64,000 bases of DNA from the NCBI RefSeq assembly GCF_016793825.1, contig NZ_JAEULM010000019.1, positions 248,001 to 312,000 of the forward strand, written 5' to 3'. Under the pieces are notes generated by a model. That model was not told the origin of the DNA and did no database searches. It worked only from the letters and a program-made list of their open reading frames with translations. This document shows, piece after piece, positions 50,569-59,485 of this stretch; positions within the stretch are counted from its first letter, which is position 1; each line of letters starts with the position of its first letter. Origin of the DNA: Sphingopyxis sp. (GTDB lineage: Bacteria > Pseudomonadota > Alphaproteobacteria > Sphingomonadales > Sphingomonadaceae). The position numbers were made by a program, and so were the translations under genes.

Positions 50569-51192
50569 CTATCTCCTGCCTCTGCCTGCGAACGGTACGA
50601 TCAATATCGCACCCACGGTCGCAAGCGCCATATCCTTTTGGGCGTCCCAGATGTCACCCTGCTGACCATTGTACCGATCGGCGGTCTCGCCCGCCGCAAC
50701 GATTGTAAGCAGCCATTCGAAAATCTCGTAGAGGCACGAGATGGCCAGAACCCAGCCGAGCGCCGACAGTGCCGCACCGCGCGCGCCCAGCCCGCCCCAG
50801 CGGCGCGCGAATTCCGCAACTGGCACCACCGACAACGCGCCGAAGGCGAAATGGACCAGCCGATCATAATGATTGCGGCCCCATCCGAAGGTTTCGGACA
50901 GCGTCGATCCGGTCATCGCGCGCACCCAGTCGTCATAGGGGACGTTGCTGTACGCATAACGGCCGCCGAGCGTGTGCAGCGCCACGAAGACGACGATGCA
51001 CGCCAGCGCAGGCGTCGACAGCGGCCAGCGGCGCAGCAAGGCGGGCGAGGCGACGAGCAGCAGCATGGTCGGAAGGTGCTGAAGCAGCGCGACGTCGGGA
51101 TAGGGCTGGTCGATCTGCGCCACCAACAGCGACGCGAGCAACAGGCCGATCAGGAGTCGTTGCGTCTCGGGACGCGCCGGCGCGTCGGTCAC
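50569..51192 (-). CDS. DUF2238 family inner-membrane protein
   Basis: A 207-residue membrane protein of the YjdF-like DUF2238 family, with about six helices. Typical polar signatures are seen: LHTLGGRYAYSNVPYDDWV, GRNHYDRLVHFAFGALSVVP, and SCLYEIFEWLLTIVAA followed by YNGQQGDIWDAQKDMALATV. The conserved Asp, Arg, His and Glu cluster suggests an active site inside the membrane, but the function is unknown. ATG 51192 starts the protein; the lipoprotein follows 3 bases after its stop. Confidence 0.92.
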   Translation of the reverse strand: MTDAPARPETQRLLIGLLLASLLVAQIDQPYPDVALLQHLPTMLLLVASPALLRRWPLSTPALACIVVFVALHTLGGRYAYSNVPYDDWVRAMTGSTLSETFGWGRNHYDRLVHFAFGALSVVPVAEFARRWGGLGARGAALSALGWVLAISCLYEIFEWLLTIVAAGETADRYNGQQGDIWDAQKDMALATVGAILIVPFAGRGRR

Positions 51193-51335
51193 CGTCCGAA
51201 ATCCTTCCCGACGAAAATGGCCGAAAACTGCGCAACTTCACTCGGAAACGCACAAATCGCACGGACGGACGGAACTCGCATCATACCGGTCAGGCTAAGG
51301 CAGCAACAGAGTGCAGGACAGCGATTTTCGATGCG

Positions 51336-52112
51336 TCACCAGCGCAGCGACATGCAGCTCAGACCGGCGTCGATGCGCGCGATATGATCGGTCGCCATCG
51401 CGCGAAAGGGCACGCCCCGCGCCGCAAGCAGCGCCTGCGTCGCCAGCCAGCGCTCGCCGATCAGCACCGTGTCGCGCACGCGCAGGATATTCGCAGCCCC
51501 CTCCTCGCCCGGCGGGGTCAACACGACCTCAAGTCCGGCGAACTCCGGGCAGTCGCGCATCGCCGGAACGGCCAGAACGGTGCCCGCGTCGATCAGACTG
51601 CATCCCGTCTTGAAATGCAGCACGCCCGCGGGCGTCTCCGCGATCTCGGCGCGATAGCCCAGCTGTTCGAGCAAACCCGAAAGCTCGGTCGCGCCCGCGC
51701 GGTCGGTGCGGTCGGACAGGCCGATGATCACGCGGTCCGCAAGGCGCAGCACGTCGCCCCCCTCGACATGGCCGACGGTCATGTCGAGCAGAACCGGATG
51801 GCGCGCAGCGAGCGCCTCGCGAACATGCGCAACTTCGCCGGCGCGGCTCGCCGCACCGGGACGCAGCAGGATCGCGCCTTCGGGAAAGGTCAGCGCAACA
51901 TCCTCGGTGAAGAGCGCGTCGGGATAATCGTCGAGCGCGGAAAGAACCTCGACCGACAGCCCCAGCTCGCGCAGCATGGCGACATAGGCCCGATGCTCGG
52001 CGGCGAGCGTTTCGAAATCGGGGTCGGGTCCGCCGCCGGCACGGATGCCGTTGACGGCCGAGGGTGCAGGGGCGCGGCAGAGCGCGTGCGAAAAGGCGAA
52101 GGGGCTATCCAT
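51336..52112 (-). CDS. Dimethylarginine dimethylaminohydrolase-like amidinotransferase-fold enzyme
   Basis: A 258-residue guanidine-modifying enzyme of the DDAH/ADI superfamily. Expected residues are visible: acidic pair in LFTEDVALTF, the catalytic-His region GVLHFKTGCSLID and a nucleophilic Cys253 in GLSCMSLRW at the C-terminus. The substrate is probably methylated arginine (giving citrulline and dimethylamine) or a related guanidine. ATG 52112 is the first start. A palindromic repeat separates it from asd. Confidence 0.87.
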   Translation of the reverse strand: MDSPFAFSHALCRAPAPSAVNGIRAGGGPDPDFETLAAEHRAYVAMLRELGLSVEVLSALDDYPDALFTEDVALTFPEGAILLRPGAASRAGEVAHVREALAARHPVLLDMTVGHVEGGDVLRLADRVIIGLSDRTDRAGATELSGLLEQLGYRAEIAETPAGVLHFKTGCSLIDAGTVLAVPAMRDCPEFAGLEVVLTPPGEEGAANILRVRDTVLIGERWLATQALLAARGVPFRAMATDHIARIDAGLSCMSLRW

Positions 52113-52123
52113 CCCCCCTCTTA

Positions 52124-52214
52124 TCCGTTCGCATCGAGCGAAGTCGAGATGCTCTTGGGGAGCGCACCCGCGATGGGGGCCTCGACTTCATCCCCGAAGG
52201 GCTCGACACGAACG
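52124..52214. repeat. Inverted repeat TTCGCATCGAGCGAAGTCGAG between DDAH-like gene and asd
   Basis: The left block CCGTTCGCATCGAGCGAAGT with CGAGATGC is partly mirrored by GCCTCGACTTCATC, a 12-base centre, and GCTCGACACGAACGG on the right. The arms are imperfect. This GAGCGAAGTCGAG pattern recurs in many sphingomonad intergenic regions as far as I recall. Confidence 0.65.
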
Positions 52215-52229
52215 GGATTGCGAGGCCGA

Positions 52230-53255
52230 TCAGCCCTTTTTCAGGTGCCGGCGGCCGAGCAGTTCGGCGATCTGCACCGCATTCAGCGCCGCGCCTTTGC
52301 GGAGATTGTCGCTGACGCACCAGAGGTTCAGGCCGTTGTCGACGGTCGGATCGTCGCGGACGCGGCTGACGAAGGTCGCGAAATCGCCAACCGCTTCGAC
52401 CGGGGTGATGTATCCGCCGTCTTCCCGCTTGTCGTGAAGCACGACGCCCGGCGCCTCGCGCAGGATGCGCTGCGCGTCTTCGGCAGACAGTTCGTCTTCC
52501 AGCTCGATATTGATCGCCTCGCTATGCCCGACGAAGACGGGAACGCGCACGCAGGTTGCGGTGACCTTGATCTTGGGATCGAGGATCTTCTTGGTCTCGA
52601 CGACCATCTTCCACTCTTCCTTCGTCGAACCGTCGTCGAGGAACTTGTCGATATGCGGGATGACGTTGAAGGCGATCTGCTTGGTGAATTTCTGCACGTC
52701 CTTCTCGTCGCCGACAAAGATCTGGCGCGTCTGGTTCCACAGCTCGTCCATGCCCGCCTTGCCCGCGCCCGACACCGACTGATAGGTCGAGACGACGACG
52801 CGCTTGATCGTCGCGGCGTCGTGAAGCGGCTTCAGCGCAACGACCATCTGTGCGGTCGAGCAGTTCGGGTTCGCGATGATGTTCTTCGCCGTGTAACCGT
52901 CGATTGCATCGGGGTTCACCTCGGGCACGATCAACGGCACATCGGGGTCCATGCGATAGAGCGACGAATTGTCGATCACGACGCAGCCCGCCGCGGCGGC
53001 CTTCGGCGCGTGGATCGCGGTCGCGTCGCTGCCGATCGCGAAAATCGCCATATCCCAGCCGGACCAGTCGAAATTCTCGATATTCTGGCATTTGACGGTT
53101 TTGCCGCTGTCGCCAATCTCGATCTCGTCGCCCTGGCTGCGCGACGAAGCGACCGCCGCCAGTTCGTCATAGGGAAATTCGCGCTCGGCGAGGATGGCGA
53201 GCACTTCGCGCCCGACATTGCCCGTCGCGCCGGCGACAACGATACGATAACCCAT
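52230..53255 (-). CDS. asd: Aspartate-semialdehyde dehydrogenase
   Basis: A 341-residue NADP-dependent enzyme that converts aspartyl phosphate to aspartate semialdehyde, the branch point for lysine/diaminopimelate, threonine and methionine. The cofactor loop is VAGATGNVGREVL, the catalytic Cys lies in IANPNCSTAQMV, and the substrate-binding Arg/His regions are TCVRVPVFVGHSEAINIE. Length and motifs are standard. With dapF later in the window it supplies meso-diaminopimelate for the cell wall. The start is ATG 53255. Confidence 0.97.
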   Translation of the reverse strand: MGYRIVVAGATGNVGREVLAILAEREFPYDELAAVASSRSQGDEIEIGDSGKTVKCQNIENFDWSGWDMAIFAIGSDATAIHAPKAAAAGCVVIDNSSLYRMDPDVPLIVPEVNPDAIDGYTAKNIIANPNCSTAQMVVALKPLHDAATIKRVVVSTYQSVSGAGKAGMDELWNQTRQIFVGDEKDVQKFTKQIAFNVIPHIDKFLDDGSTKEEWKMVVETKKILDPKIKVTATCVRVPVFVGHSEAINIELEDELSAEDAQRILREAPGVVLHDKREDGGYITPVEAVGDFATFVSRVRDDPTVDNGLNLWCVSDNLRKGAALNAVQIAELLGRRHLKKG

Positions 53256-53301
53256 TCACTCACTCCTCGAACGTAAGAACTCGGTTGGAAACGTAGGTCA
53301 G

Positions 53302-53919
53302 TCAGATTTTCCAGCGGAAATGGCCGGTCAGCGGATGGTCGAACAGCGCATCCTCCTCACGGGTACCACCGCCGATATTGTGGATCACCAGCGGCGTGCC
53401 CACGGTATTCCTGCGATCGGACACGATCCCCGTGTGCGGCAGCCGTCCGTTCACCATCTGGGTGAAGATGTCGCCCGCCCGCCAATCGGCCGGTTTGTCG
53501 GTCACGGGCACCGAGGCGCCCTGCCGCCGCCAGAAGGTCGCCAGATTGGGCACGCGCCGATGGTCGATGTTCCGGTCGGGACGCGCCAGACCCCAATTCT
53601 TCGGATAGACTCCGAAATTGGCCCGCATGTCGGCGTTTACAAGCCCCTGCAAGTCAAGCGCCAGCGCGTCGCGAAACGCGCGGATCACCACATCGGTGCA
53701 CACGCCCTTCGCCCGGTCGACGTCGCCGTTCGGGAAGGCGAGAACCGTATAGGCAGGGTCATAACGCAGCGTGACACCGACCTGCCCGCGCGCCGCGGCG
53801 ACAAGGCGCTGCGCATTGGTCGCCGCCATTGCCCCGCCCGACACGCCGAACGCCCCAACGGCGATCGCCGCGCCGATGAAGGCGCGCCGTGTCGGCTGCA
53901 TGGAAAGGGACGGCTGCAT
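53302..53919 (-). CDS. DUF1287 exported protein
   Basis: A protein of about 205 residues of the DUF1287 (NlpC/P60-like amidase fold) family: GVTLRYDPAYTVLAFPNGDV, RAKGVCTDVVIRAFRDAL with the probable catalytic Cys, DIDHRRVPN-type segment NIDHRRVPNLATFW, and a His in LPHTGIVSD. The N-terminus MQPTRRAFIGAAIAVGAFG has a twin-arginine-like signal, so Tat export is possible. The start is uncertain among TTG 53937, ATG 53919 and ATG 53901. The strong rplS terminator lies immediately upstream. Confidence 0.82.
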   Translation of the reverse strand: MQPSLSMQPTRRAFIGAAIAVGAFGVSGGAMAATNAQRLVAAARGQVGVTLRYDPAYTVLAFPNGDVDRAKGVCTDVVIRAFRDALALDLQGLVNADMRANFGVYPKNWGLARPDRNIDHRRVPNLATFWRRQGASVPVTDKPADWRAGDIFTQMVNGRLPHTGIVSDRRNTVGTPLVIHNIGGGTREEDALFDHPLTGHFRWKI

Positions 53920-53940
53920 CAATTTCGCTATGCCCAAATG

Positions 53941-53982
53941 AAAAACGACCGGCTCTGCCTGTTGGCGGAACCGGTCGTTTTT
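53941..53982 (-). terminator. Terminator after rplS
   Basis: AAAAACGACCGG (53941-53952) and CCGGTCGTTTTT (53971-53982) are exact complements with an 18-base loop that can extend the stem. On the minus strand the stem ends in TTTTT. It is symmetrical and lies 36 bases past the rplS stop and 4-20 bases before the possible DUF1287 starts. Confidence 0.92.
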
Positions 53983-54018
53983 GAAAGCTGTTTCGGCTTT
54001 GTGGAGGAGAAGCTCTCC

Positions 54019-54396
54019 TTAGCCTTCGCCGGCTTCCGACCGGTATTCGCGGCGTTCCGCAATACGCGCCGATTTACCGGTTCGGCCACGAAGATAGTAA
54101 AGCTTCGCACGACGAACGGCGCCCTTGCGGACGACGGTAATGCTGTCGATGTTGGGCGAATAGAGCGGGAACACGCGCTCGACACCTTCGCCGAACGACA
54201 TTTTGCGCACGGTGAAGTTGGAGCCCATGCCCTTGTTCGAGCGTGCGATGCACACGCCTTCGAAATTCTGGACGCGGGTGCGTTCGCCTTCGACCACCTT
54301 CACGCCGACTTTCAGCGTGTCGCCGGGACGGAAGGTCGGAATGGTCTTCGCCGCTTTGGCGATTTCTTCGGCTTCGATCGTCTGGATGAGGTTCAT
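54019..54396 (-). CDS. rplS: 50S ribosomal protein L19
   Basis: A 125-residue ribosomal protein L19: [53 protein letters not shown] and the conserved [38 protein letters not shown]. It sits at the 30S-50S interface. It follows trmD by 5 bases, the usual order, and ends at a strong terminator. The C-terminus has a short acidic-basic tail typical for alphaproteobacteria. Confidence 0.98.
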   Translation of the reverse strand: MNLIQTIEAEEIAKAAKTIPTFRPGDTLKVGVKVVEGERTRVQNFEGVCIARSNKGMGSNFTVRKMSFGEGVERVFPLYSPNIDSITVVRKGAVRRAKLYYLRGRTGKSARIAERREYRSEAGEG

Positions 54397-54401
54397 GTCC
54401 T

Positions 54402-55139
54402 CTAGTCCTTCTCTTTTCGCCGCGCGCCAGAGGCAGGTCGGGCCCGAGCGCCCTCATGACGCTCCCAAAGGTCCGGCCTGCGTAACCGTGTATGATCTTC
54501 CGCCTGTTGTTTCCGCCAGGCCGCGATCTTCGCATGATCCCCCGATCGCAGCACTTCGGGGATCGTGCGCCCTTCCCACATAGCAGGCCGGGTATAGTGC
54601 GGATATTCGAGCAAACCGTTTTCGAACGATTCGTCGTCACCGCTGGATGGCGCGCCCATTACGCCGGGAAGCAGCCGAATGCAAGCGTCGAGCAGCAACA
54701 GCGCCCCCATCTCCCCGCCGGACAATATGATGTCGCCCATCGACACTTGTTCGATGGCGCGCGCATCGAAGATGCGTTCGTCGAATCCCTCGAACCGGCC
54801 GCAGAGAATGATCGCGCCCGGACCGGCGGCAAGCTGGCGGACGCGCGCCTGCGTGACGGGCGCCCCGCGCGGCGTCATCGCCAGCACCGGCAGCCCCGGA
54901 TGGGCCGCCACCGCATGGTCGATCGCGGCCGCCAGAACATCGGGCTTCAGCACCATTCCGGCCCCGCCACCAGCCGGCGTGTCGTCGACGGTGCGATGCC
55001 TGTCGGTCGCGAAATCGCGGATCTGCACCGGATCGCACGCCCAGACCCCAGCCTCGAGCGCGCGCCCCGCCATGCTGTGCCCCAGCGGACCGGGGAACAT
55101 GTCGGGGTAAAGCGTCAGGGGAACGGCGGTGAACGTCAT
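54402..55139 (-). CDS. trmD: tRNA (guanine-N1)-methyltransferase TrmD
   Basis: A 245-residue SPOUT-class enzyme that methylates G37 of tRNAs reading CNN codons to prevent frameshifting. The trefoil-knot segments are [15 protein letters not shown] and [33 protein letters not shown] is also typical. ATG 55139 overlaps the TGA of a LysR gene as ATGA, an unusual neighbour: the family order is rpsP-rimM-trmD-rplS. The C-terminal tail is longer and basic ([13 protein letters not shown]). Confidence 0.97.
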   Translation of the reverse strand: MTFTAVPLTLYPDMFPGPLGHSMAGRALEAGVWACDPVQIRDFATDRHRTVDDTPAGGGAGMVLKPDVLAAAIDHAVAAHPGLPVLAMTPRGAPVTQARVRQLAAGPGAIILCGRFEGFDERIFDARAIEQVSMGDIILSGGEMGALLLLDACIRLLPGVMGAPSSGDDESFENGLLEYPHYTRPAMWEGRTIPEVLRSGDHAKIAAWRKQQAEDHTRLRRPDLWERHEGARARPASGARRKEKD

Positions 55140-56053
55140 GGCAGCGGCTCCCATAGCCGCTCGGGCATCATCTGGCGATCCATCCGCAGTTCCTCATGCA
55201 GCCATTCGCGGAACCGCTCGATCTTGCGCACCCCGACGCGGCCCTCGCGGTGGACGAGATAGTTGCCGGTGCCCGTCTCATAGATCGGCTCGAACGGCCG
55301 CACCAGTCGCCCGGCCTCCAGTTCCCCCCGCCAGTAGAGCGGGGTCATCAGCGCGACGCCAAAGCCGCCCTGCACAGCGACCGCTTCCTGTAGCTGGCTG
55401 TCGAGTTCGATACCCTGCCGTCGCGGCGGGGGCGTGCCGATACCTGCCTGGGCCAGCCAGCCCGCCCACCAGGGATCGTTGGGGGCGAGGCGTTCGACGC
55501 GCAGCAGGTCCGCGGGCGCGGCTATCGCATGCGCATCGCGAAAGGCCGGCGAACAGATCGGCGTGACATGGCTTCGGAACAGGAAGTCCGTGCGCAGCCC
55601 CGGCCAGTTGCCGTCGCCCGTACGCAGCGCGACATCGACATTGGTCGCGTCGAAATCGACGAGATCGTTCGACATCAGCAGGCGCACGGCGAGGTCGGGG
55701 TGGCGCAGCTGGAACCGCCCGATCCGCGCGCTGAGCCAGGTTCCGCCGAGCGTCATCGCCGCGCTGATCGTCAATATGTCGGCGTCGTCGCTCCGCAGCG
55801 CGCCAAAGGCATCGCTCATTGCGGCAAAAGCACCGCTTATTGCCGGAAGCAGCCGCCGACCGGTTTCCGACAATCGCACGCGCCCTTTCTCGCGGACGAA
55901 CAAGGCGCGGCCAAGCCGCTCCTCCAGTTGGCGAATTTGGTAACTGACTGCGGCCTGAGTCATACCAAGCTCTTCAGCAGCGCGCGAGAAATTCTGCAGC
56001 CGCGCTGCGGCTTCGAAGACCCGGACGGCGGCAAGCGGCGGCAGTTTCGACAT
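55136..56053 (-). CDS. LysR family regulator (GcvA-like) inserted before trmD
   Basis: A 305-residue LysR-type regulator. The HTH (about 5-60) reads [40 protein letters not shown] and [20 protein letters not shown]; the effector domain follows to the C-terminus. The HTH is of the GcvA/amino-acid-response type. ATG 56053 is the family start; the upstream open frame is non-homologous and antisense to the divergent small gene. The stop overlaps trmD as ATGA, so trmD is translationally coupled to a regulator. Confidence 0.92.
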   Translation of the reverse strand: MSKLPPLAAVRVFEAAARLQNFSRAAEELGMTQAAVSYQIRQLEERLGRALFVREKGRVRLSETGRRLLPAISGAFAAMSDAFGALRSDDADILTISAAMTLGGTWLSARIGRFQLRHPDLAVRLLMSNDLVDFDATNVDVALRTGDGNWPGLRTDFLFRSHVTPICSPAFRDAHAIAAPADLLRVERLAPNDPWWAGWLAQAGIGTPPPRRQGIELDSQLQEAVAVQGGFGVALMTPLYWRGELEAGRLVRPFEPIYETGTGNYLVHREGRVGVRKIERFREWLHEELRMDRQMMPERLWEPLP

Positions 56054-56058
56054 GTTCG

Positions 56059-56084
56059 ATATATAAGCCTGCCTTATGATATAT
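56059..56084. promoter_or_regulatory. AT-rich inverted repeat in the LysR promoter region
   Basis: ATATATAAG, a 6-base centre and CTTATGATATAT-type arm (one mismatch) lie 6 bases before the LysR ATG and between it and the divergent small gene. Size and AT content suit a LysR binding site controlling both directions. Confidence 0.5.
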
Positions 56085-56156
56085 GCCAGAGCCTTTGTTG
56101 GCTTTCCGGCGCGCGGAGGCGCATTTGAAGGGCACACGCCAGAAAGGAGAAAAGCG

Positions 56157-56378
56157 ATGTTGGACGAACATTTCATGCGAGGCTGGACCCACAGCCATGA
56201 ACGGCTGAGCGCGGATCTCGATCGCGGGATCGTGGGATTGAAGGGCATGTTTCGCCGCTTCGTCGAACTCGTCACCCCGCCCCACGCACCCGGCGAAGAC
56301 ATCGTTTTCGGCGACATGATCCGCGGACGCCGCCGCGCCGGACAGCCTGTCCGCGCGCGCATCCGGAAAGGCCGCTGA
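56157..56378 (+). CDS. Small hypothetical protein (73 aa) divergent from LysR
   Basis: A 73-residue protein, MLDEHFMRGWTHSHERLSAD, then a helical LDRGIVGLKGMFRRFVELVT and a strongly basic tail (RGRRRAGQPVRARIRKGR). No signal peptide or membrane helix. AAGGAG lies seven bases before ATG 56157, a very good ribosome site that sets the start and argues that the gene is real. It faces away from the LysR gene, so it is a likely target. No family recognised. Confidence 0.72.
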   Translation: MLDEHFMRGWTHSHERLSADLDRGIVGLKGMFRRFVELVTPPHAPGEDIVFGDMIRGRRRAGQPVRARIRKGR

Positions 56379-56391
56379 GCGGCACAGGTCT

Positions 56392-56418
56392 GCCGCTCCG
56401 GTCCCTTGACGGGGCGGC
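56392..56418 (+). terminator. Hairpin after the small divergent gene
   Basis: GCCGCTCCG (56392-56400) and CGGGGCGGC (56410-56418) form a 9-bp stem with one G-T pair around a 9-base loop, 13 bases past the small gene's stop. No T-run follows, so terminator function is uncertain. Confidence 0.5.
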
Positions 56419-56493
56419 AGGCCGACAGGACGGGGTTCGCTCTACAGCGACCCTGGACTGCTCTCGGGATGACGGACGACCGGGGCGTCGTCG

Positions 56494-56988
56494 TTAGTCA
56501 ACGAAGGCCGCGTCGATGGTCACGCCCTCGTTGCTCCACGCCGGAACCGCGCGGGCATTCATCGGCACCATGAAACGCTTGCCATCGGGGCGGCGGATTT
56601 CGAGGATGTCGCCCGCGCCGAAATTCTCGACCGCGACGACGTCGCCCACCCCACTGCCGTCGGTCGATACGCACGGCAGACCGATCAGATCGTGGTGATA
56701 ATATTCGCCGTCGGCCAACGCCGGCAGCGCCGAGCGCGGGACCGTCAGGACCGTGCCGCGCAGCGCCTCGGCCGCGCTGCGGTCGGTCACTTCGACAAAG
56801 GTCGCGACCGCGCCCTGATTGGCAGGCCGCACCGATTTCAGCGTCAGCCTGCTTGTCCCCGCATCGAAAACGGAAAAGGCGCGGAGAGCCTCCGCGCCTT
56901 CACCAAACAGCTTCAAGCGGACCTCGCCCCGTACCCCGTGCGCGCCGGCGATGGCGGCAAGGGTGACGGGGCGGTCGGCGCGGGCCAA
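56494..56988 (-). CDS. rimM: Ribosome maturation factor RimM
   Basis: A 164-residue 30S assembly factor that binds S19 and helps 16S rRNA 3'-domain maturation. The N-terminal beta-barrel begins VTLAAIAGAHGVRGEVRLKL; the PRC-barrel part has EYYHHDLIGLPC and AGDILEIRRPDGKRFMVPMN. Length is normal. The start is ATG 56988, three bases after rpsP. Its downstream neighbour on this strand is not trmD but a divergent small gene and LysR. Confidence 0.96.
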   Translation of the reverse strand: MARADRPVTLAAIAGAHGVRGEVRLKLFGEGAEALRAFSVFDAGTSRLTLKSVRPANQGAVATFVEVTDRSAAEALRGTVLTVPRSALPALADGEYYHHDLIGLPCVSTDGSGVGDVVAVENFGAGDILEIRRPDGKRFMVPMNARAVPAWSNEGVTIDAAFVD

Positions 56989-56991
56989 GGC

Positions 56992-57636
56992 TTAGCCTTC
57001 GGCCTTTTCTTCGCCGGCGGCCTCTTCTGCCGGGGCTTCTTCGGCAACCGGGCCGCCTTCGGCGACTTCTTCGGCGATCGCGGTCGCGTCTTCGGCGGTC
57101 GCATCGGCCGGGACTTCGTCGGCGACGGCTTCGGCAACCGCCTCAGCGGTTTCTTCGCTCTTCACCGAACCGGTCGCGTCCGATTCAGCCGCTTCGGGGG
57201 CGGCGGCCTCTTCGGCGGCCACTTCCGGAGCGGCGTCTTCGACGGCTTCAGGCTCGGGCGCCGGAGCGGCTGCAGCTGCGGCGGCGGCCTCTTCGGCGTC
57301 AGCCAGCTTCTGCGCCTTTTCCTCGGCGCGTTCCTTGGCCTTTTCGCCCGGGAGGCCCTTGCTCGGGTTGTTACGGGCAGCGCGCTCCTTGACGCCGGCA
57401 GCGTCGAGGAAGCGGGCGACGCGATCCGACGGCTGCGCGCCGACGCTCAGCCAATGCTTCGCACGGTCGGCATCGAGCTTCACGCGCTCCGGATTATCCT
57501 TGGCGAGCAGCGGGTTGTAGCTGCCGATACGCTCGATGAAGCGGCCATCGCGCGGGCTGCGCGAGTCAGCGACGACGATCTTGTAGTAAGGGCGCTTTTT
57601 CGAACCGCCGCGCGAAAGGCGAATGGAGGTAGCCAT
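56992..57636 (-). CDS. rpsP: 30S ribosomal protein S16 with long acidic Ala/Glu extension
   Basis: A 214-residue S16. The first 80 or so residues are the normal protein ([57 protein letters not shown]). About 100 residues of Ala, Glu, Pro and Val follow ([20 protein letters not shown] region onward), with no structure suggested beyond disorder. S16 in Escherichia coli has 82 residues, so this tail is extreme. Sphingomonad S16 proteins are often extended, as far as I recall. It follows ffh and precedes rimM closely. Confidence 0.95.
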   Translation of the reverse strand: MATSIRLSRGGSKKRPYYKIVVADSRSPRDGRFIERIGSYNPLLAKDNPERVKLDADRAKHWLSVGAQPSDRVARFLDAAGVKERAARNNPSKGLPGEKAKERAEEKAQKLADAEEAAAAAAAAPAPEPEAVEDAAPEVAAEEAAAPEAAESDATGSVKSEETAEAVAEAVADEVPADATAEDATAIAEEVAEGGPVAEEAPAEEAAGEEKAEG

Positions 57637-57677
57637 GATATTTTCCTTCAGAGTTTAATGTTCAGAGTTTCGTCGAG

Positions 57678-59138
57678 TTATTTCTTTTTATTCATAAGAT
57701 TGGCGAGTTCGGGCGGGATCGCTCCGCCGCCGAGACCGGGCAATCCGCCAAGGCCGCCGCCACCCATGCCGCCGCCGCCCAAACCGCCCATTCCGCCACC
57801 GCCCTTGCCGAACAGCGCGCCGAGCCCCTTGAGCCCGCCCATCTTGCGGATTTTCTTCATCGCGGTGGACATTTCCTGGTGCATCTTCAGCACCTTGTTC
57901 ACCTGCTGCACCGTCGTGCCCGATCCGTTGGCGATACGGATCTTGCGCTTTGCGGTCAGGATTTCAGGCTTCGCGCGTTCCTTGGGGGTCATCGATCCCA
58001 TGATCGCGTCGAAATGGATCAGCATCTTGTCGTCGGCGCCGCTCTGCGCCATCGCCGTCTGCGCCTTCTTGAGGCCGGGGATCATCCCCGCCAGCGCACC
58101 AAGACCGCCCATGCGGCGCATCTGGTTCAATTGCGTGCGCAGGTCGTTGAGGTCGAAGATGCCCTTGGCCATCTTCGCGGCCATCGCCTCGGCCTCTTCG
58201 GCCTGGATCGTTTCGGCCGCGCGCTCGACCAGGCTGACGACGTCGCCCATGCCAAGGATACGCCCCGCGATGCGCGAGGGCTGGAAAAGCTCCAGCCCGT
58301 CGAGCTTTTCGCCCGTGCCCGCGAACTTGATCGGCTTGCCGGTGACGGCGCGCATCGACAGCGCGGCGCCGCCGCGCGCGTCGCCGTCCATGCGGGTCAG
58401 CACGACGCCGGTCAGCGGCACCTGATCGGTAAAGCGCTGCGCGACCTGCACCGCGTCCTGACCGGTCAGGCTGTCGACGACGAGCAGGGTTTCGGCCGGG
58501 TTGGCGGCACGCGACACCGCCTGCATCTCGTCCATCAGTTGCTGGTCGACGTGGAGCCGGCCCGCGGTGTCGAGCATCAGGACATCATAGCCCTGCAGCT
58601 TGGCGGCCTGCATCGCGCGGCTCGCGATCTCGACCGGCTGCTGCCCCGCAACGATCGGCAACGTCGCAACGTCGATCTGGCTGCCGAGTACCGCGAGCTG
58701 TTCCTGCGCGGCGGGGCGATTGACGTCGAGCGACGCCATCAGCACCTTCTTGCGCTCTTTCTCCTTGAGCCGCTTGGCAATTTTCGCGGTCGTGGTGGTC
58801 TTACCCGAACCCTGCAGGCCGACCATCATGATGACGGCGGGCGGCGTGACCGCGAGCTCGAGCTCGGCGGTTTCGGAGCCGAGCATTTCGGTCAGCGCGT
58901 CGCTGACGATCTTGACCACCTGCTGGCCCGGGGTGACCGAGCGCAGGACATTCTGGCCGATCGCCAGTTCGGTGACCTGATCGACGAAGCTGCGCACGAC
59001 GGGCAGCGCGACGTCGGCCTCCAGCAGGGCGATTCGCACTTCGCGCATCGCCGCGCGCACGTCGGCCTCGGTCAGCGCTCCGCGACCGCGCAGCTTTCCG
59101 AAAACATCGCCAAGCCGATTGCTCAGACTGTCGAACAT
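57678..59138 (-). CDS. ffh: Signal recognition particle protein Ffh (SRP54)
   Basis: A 486-residue SRP GTPase that targets nascent membrane proteins with 4.5S RNA. N domain about 1-90; G domain with GLQGSGKTTTTAKIA, SLDVNRPAAQEQL, DTAGRLHVDQQ and TRMDGDARGGAAL; methionine-rich M domain (about 300-430). The last 50 residues are Gly/Met-rich (GGGGMGGLGGGGMGGGGLGG region). ATG 59138 is the family start MFDSLSNRLGDVF; the frame is open for 14 more codons. It heads the ffh-rpsP-rimM transcript. Confidence 0.97.
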   Translation of the reverse strand: MFDSLSNRLGDVFGKLRGRGALTEADVRAAMREVRIALLEADVALPVVRSFVDQVTELAIGQNVLRSVTPGQQVVKIVSDALTEMLGSETAELELAVTPPAVIMMVGLQGSGKTTTTAKIAKRLKEKERKKVLMASLDVNRPAAQEQLAVLGSQIDVATLPIVAGQQPVEIASRAMQAAKLQGYDVLMLDTAGRLHVDQQLMDEMQAVSRAANPAETLLVVDSLTGQDAVQVAQRFTDQVPLTGVVLTRMDGDARGGAALSMRAVTGKPIKFAGTGEKLDGLELFQPSRIAGRILGMGDVVSLVERAAETIQAEEAEAMAAKMAKGIFDLNDLRTQLNQMRRMGGLGALAGMIPGLKKAQTAMAQSGADDKMLIHFDAIMGSMTPKERAKPEILTAKRKIRIANGSGTTVQQVNKVLKMHQEMSTAMKKIRKMGGLKGLGALFGKGGGGMGGLGGGGMGGGGLGGLPGLGGGAIPPELANLMNKKK

Positions 59139-59485
59139 GCGCCTAAAAAGTCCCTTCTGACGGCCCGCAACGCAAAACACGCCGGTGAGCGAAACCTCGC
59201 CAACCAGCGGTATCCGTGGACAGGTTTTCCGTCGCGGATGTCGTGTGCGTCCGTCCGCAAGATGCGGCCGGACGCGGGCCCTTTACGCAAAACCGTACCG
59301 AAACGCAAGCGGCAGCGGCGGCACCCTCCGGATCCGCGCGGCGGGCGAAATCCCATCCACCGATCCGGTCGGCATCACCGTCACGGCGCGCGGGACAGGT
59401 CCGAAATGGCCAGAAAACGGGGAGAACTTAACGCAAATTTCACGGCTTACCGGCCATAAGCGCCGCGATGGTGGGGAATGATTAT
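59139..59485. other. Intergenic region between divergent ffh and GGDEF-EAL gene
   Basis: About 350 bases without a credible gene. It must hold two outward promoters; I see no clear -35/-10 pair on either strand. I looked for an SRP RNA gene here because of the adjacent ffh and do not see its conserved tip motif. Short plus-strand open frames are codon-bias noise. Confidence 0.6.

Noticed and set aside
59139-59467. 4.5S RNA gene next to ffh
   Set aside because: The conserved apical internal-loop and tetraloop pattern is not seen.
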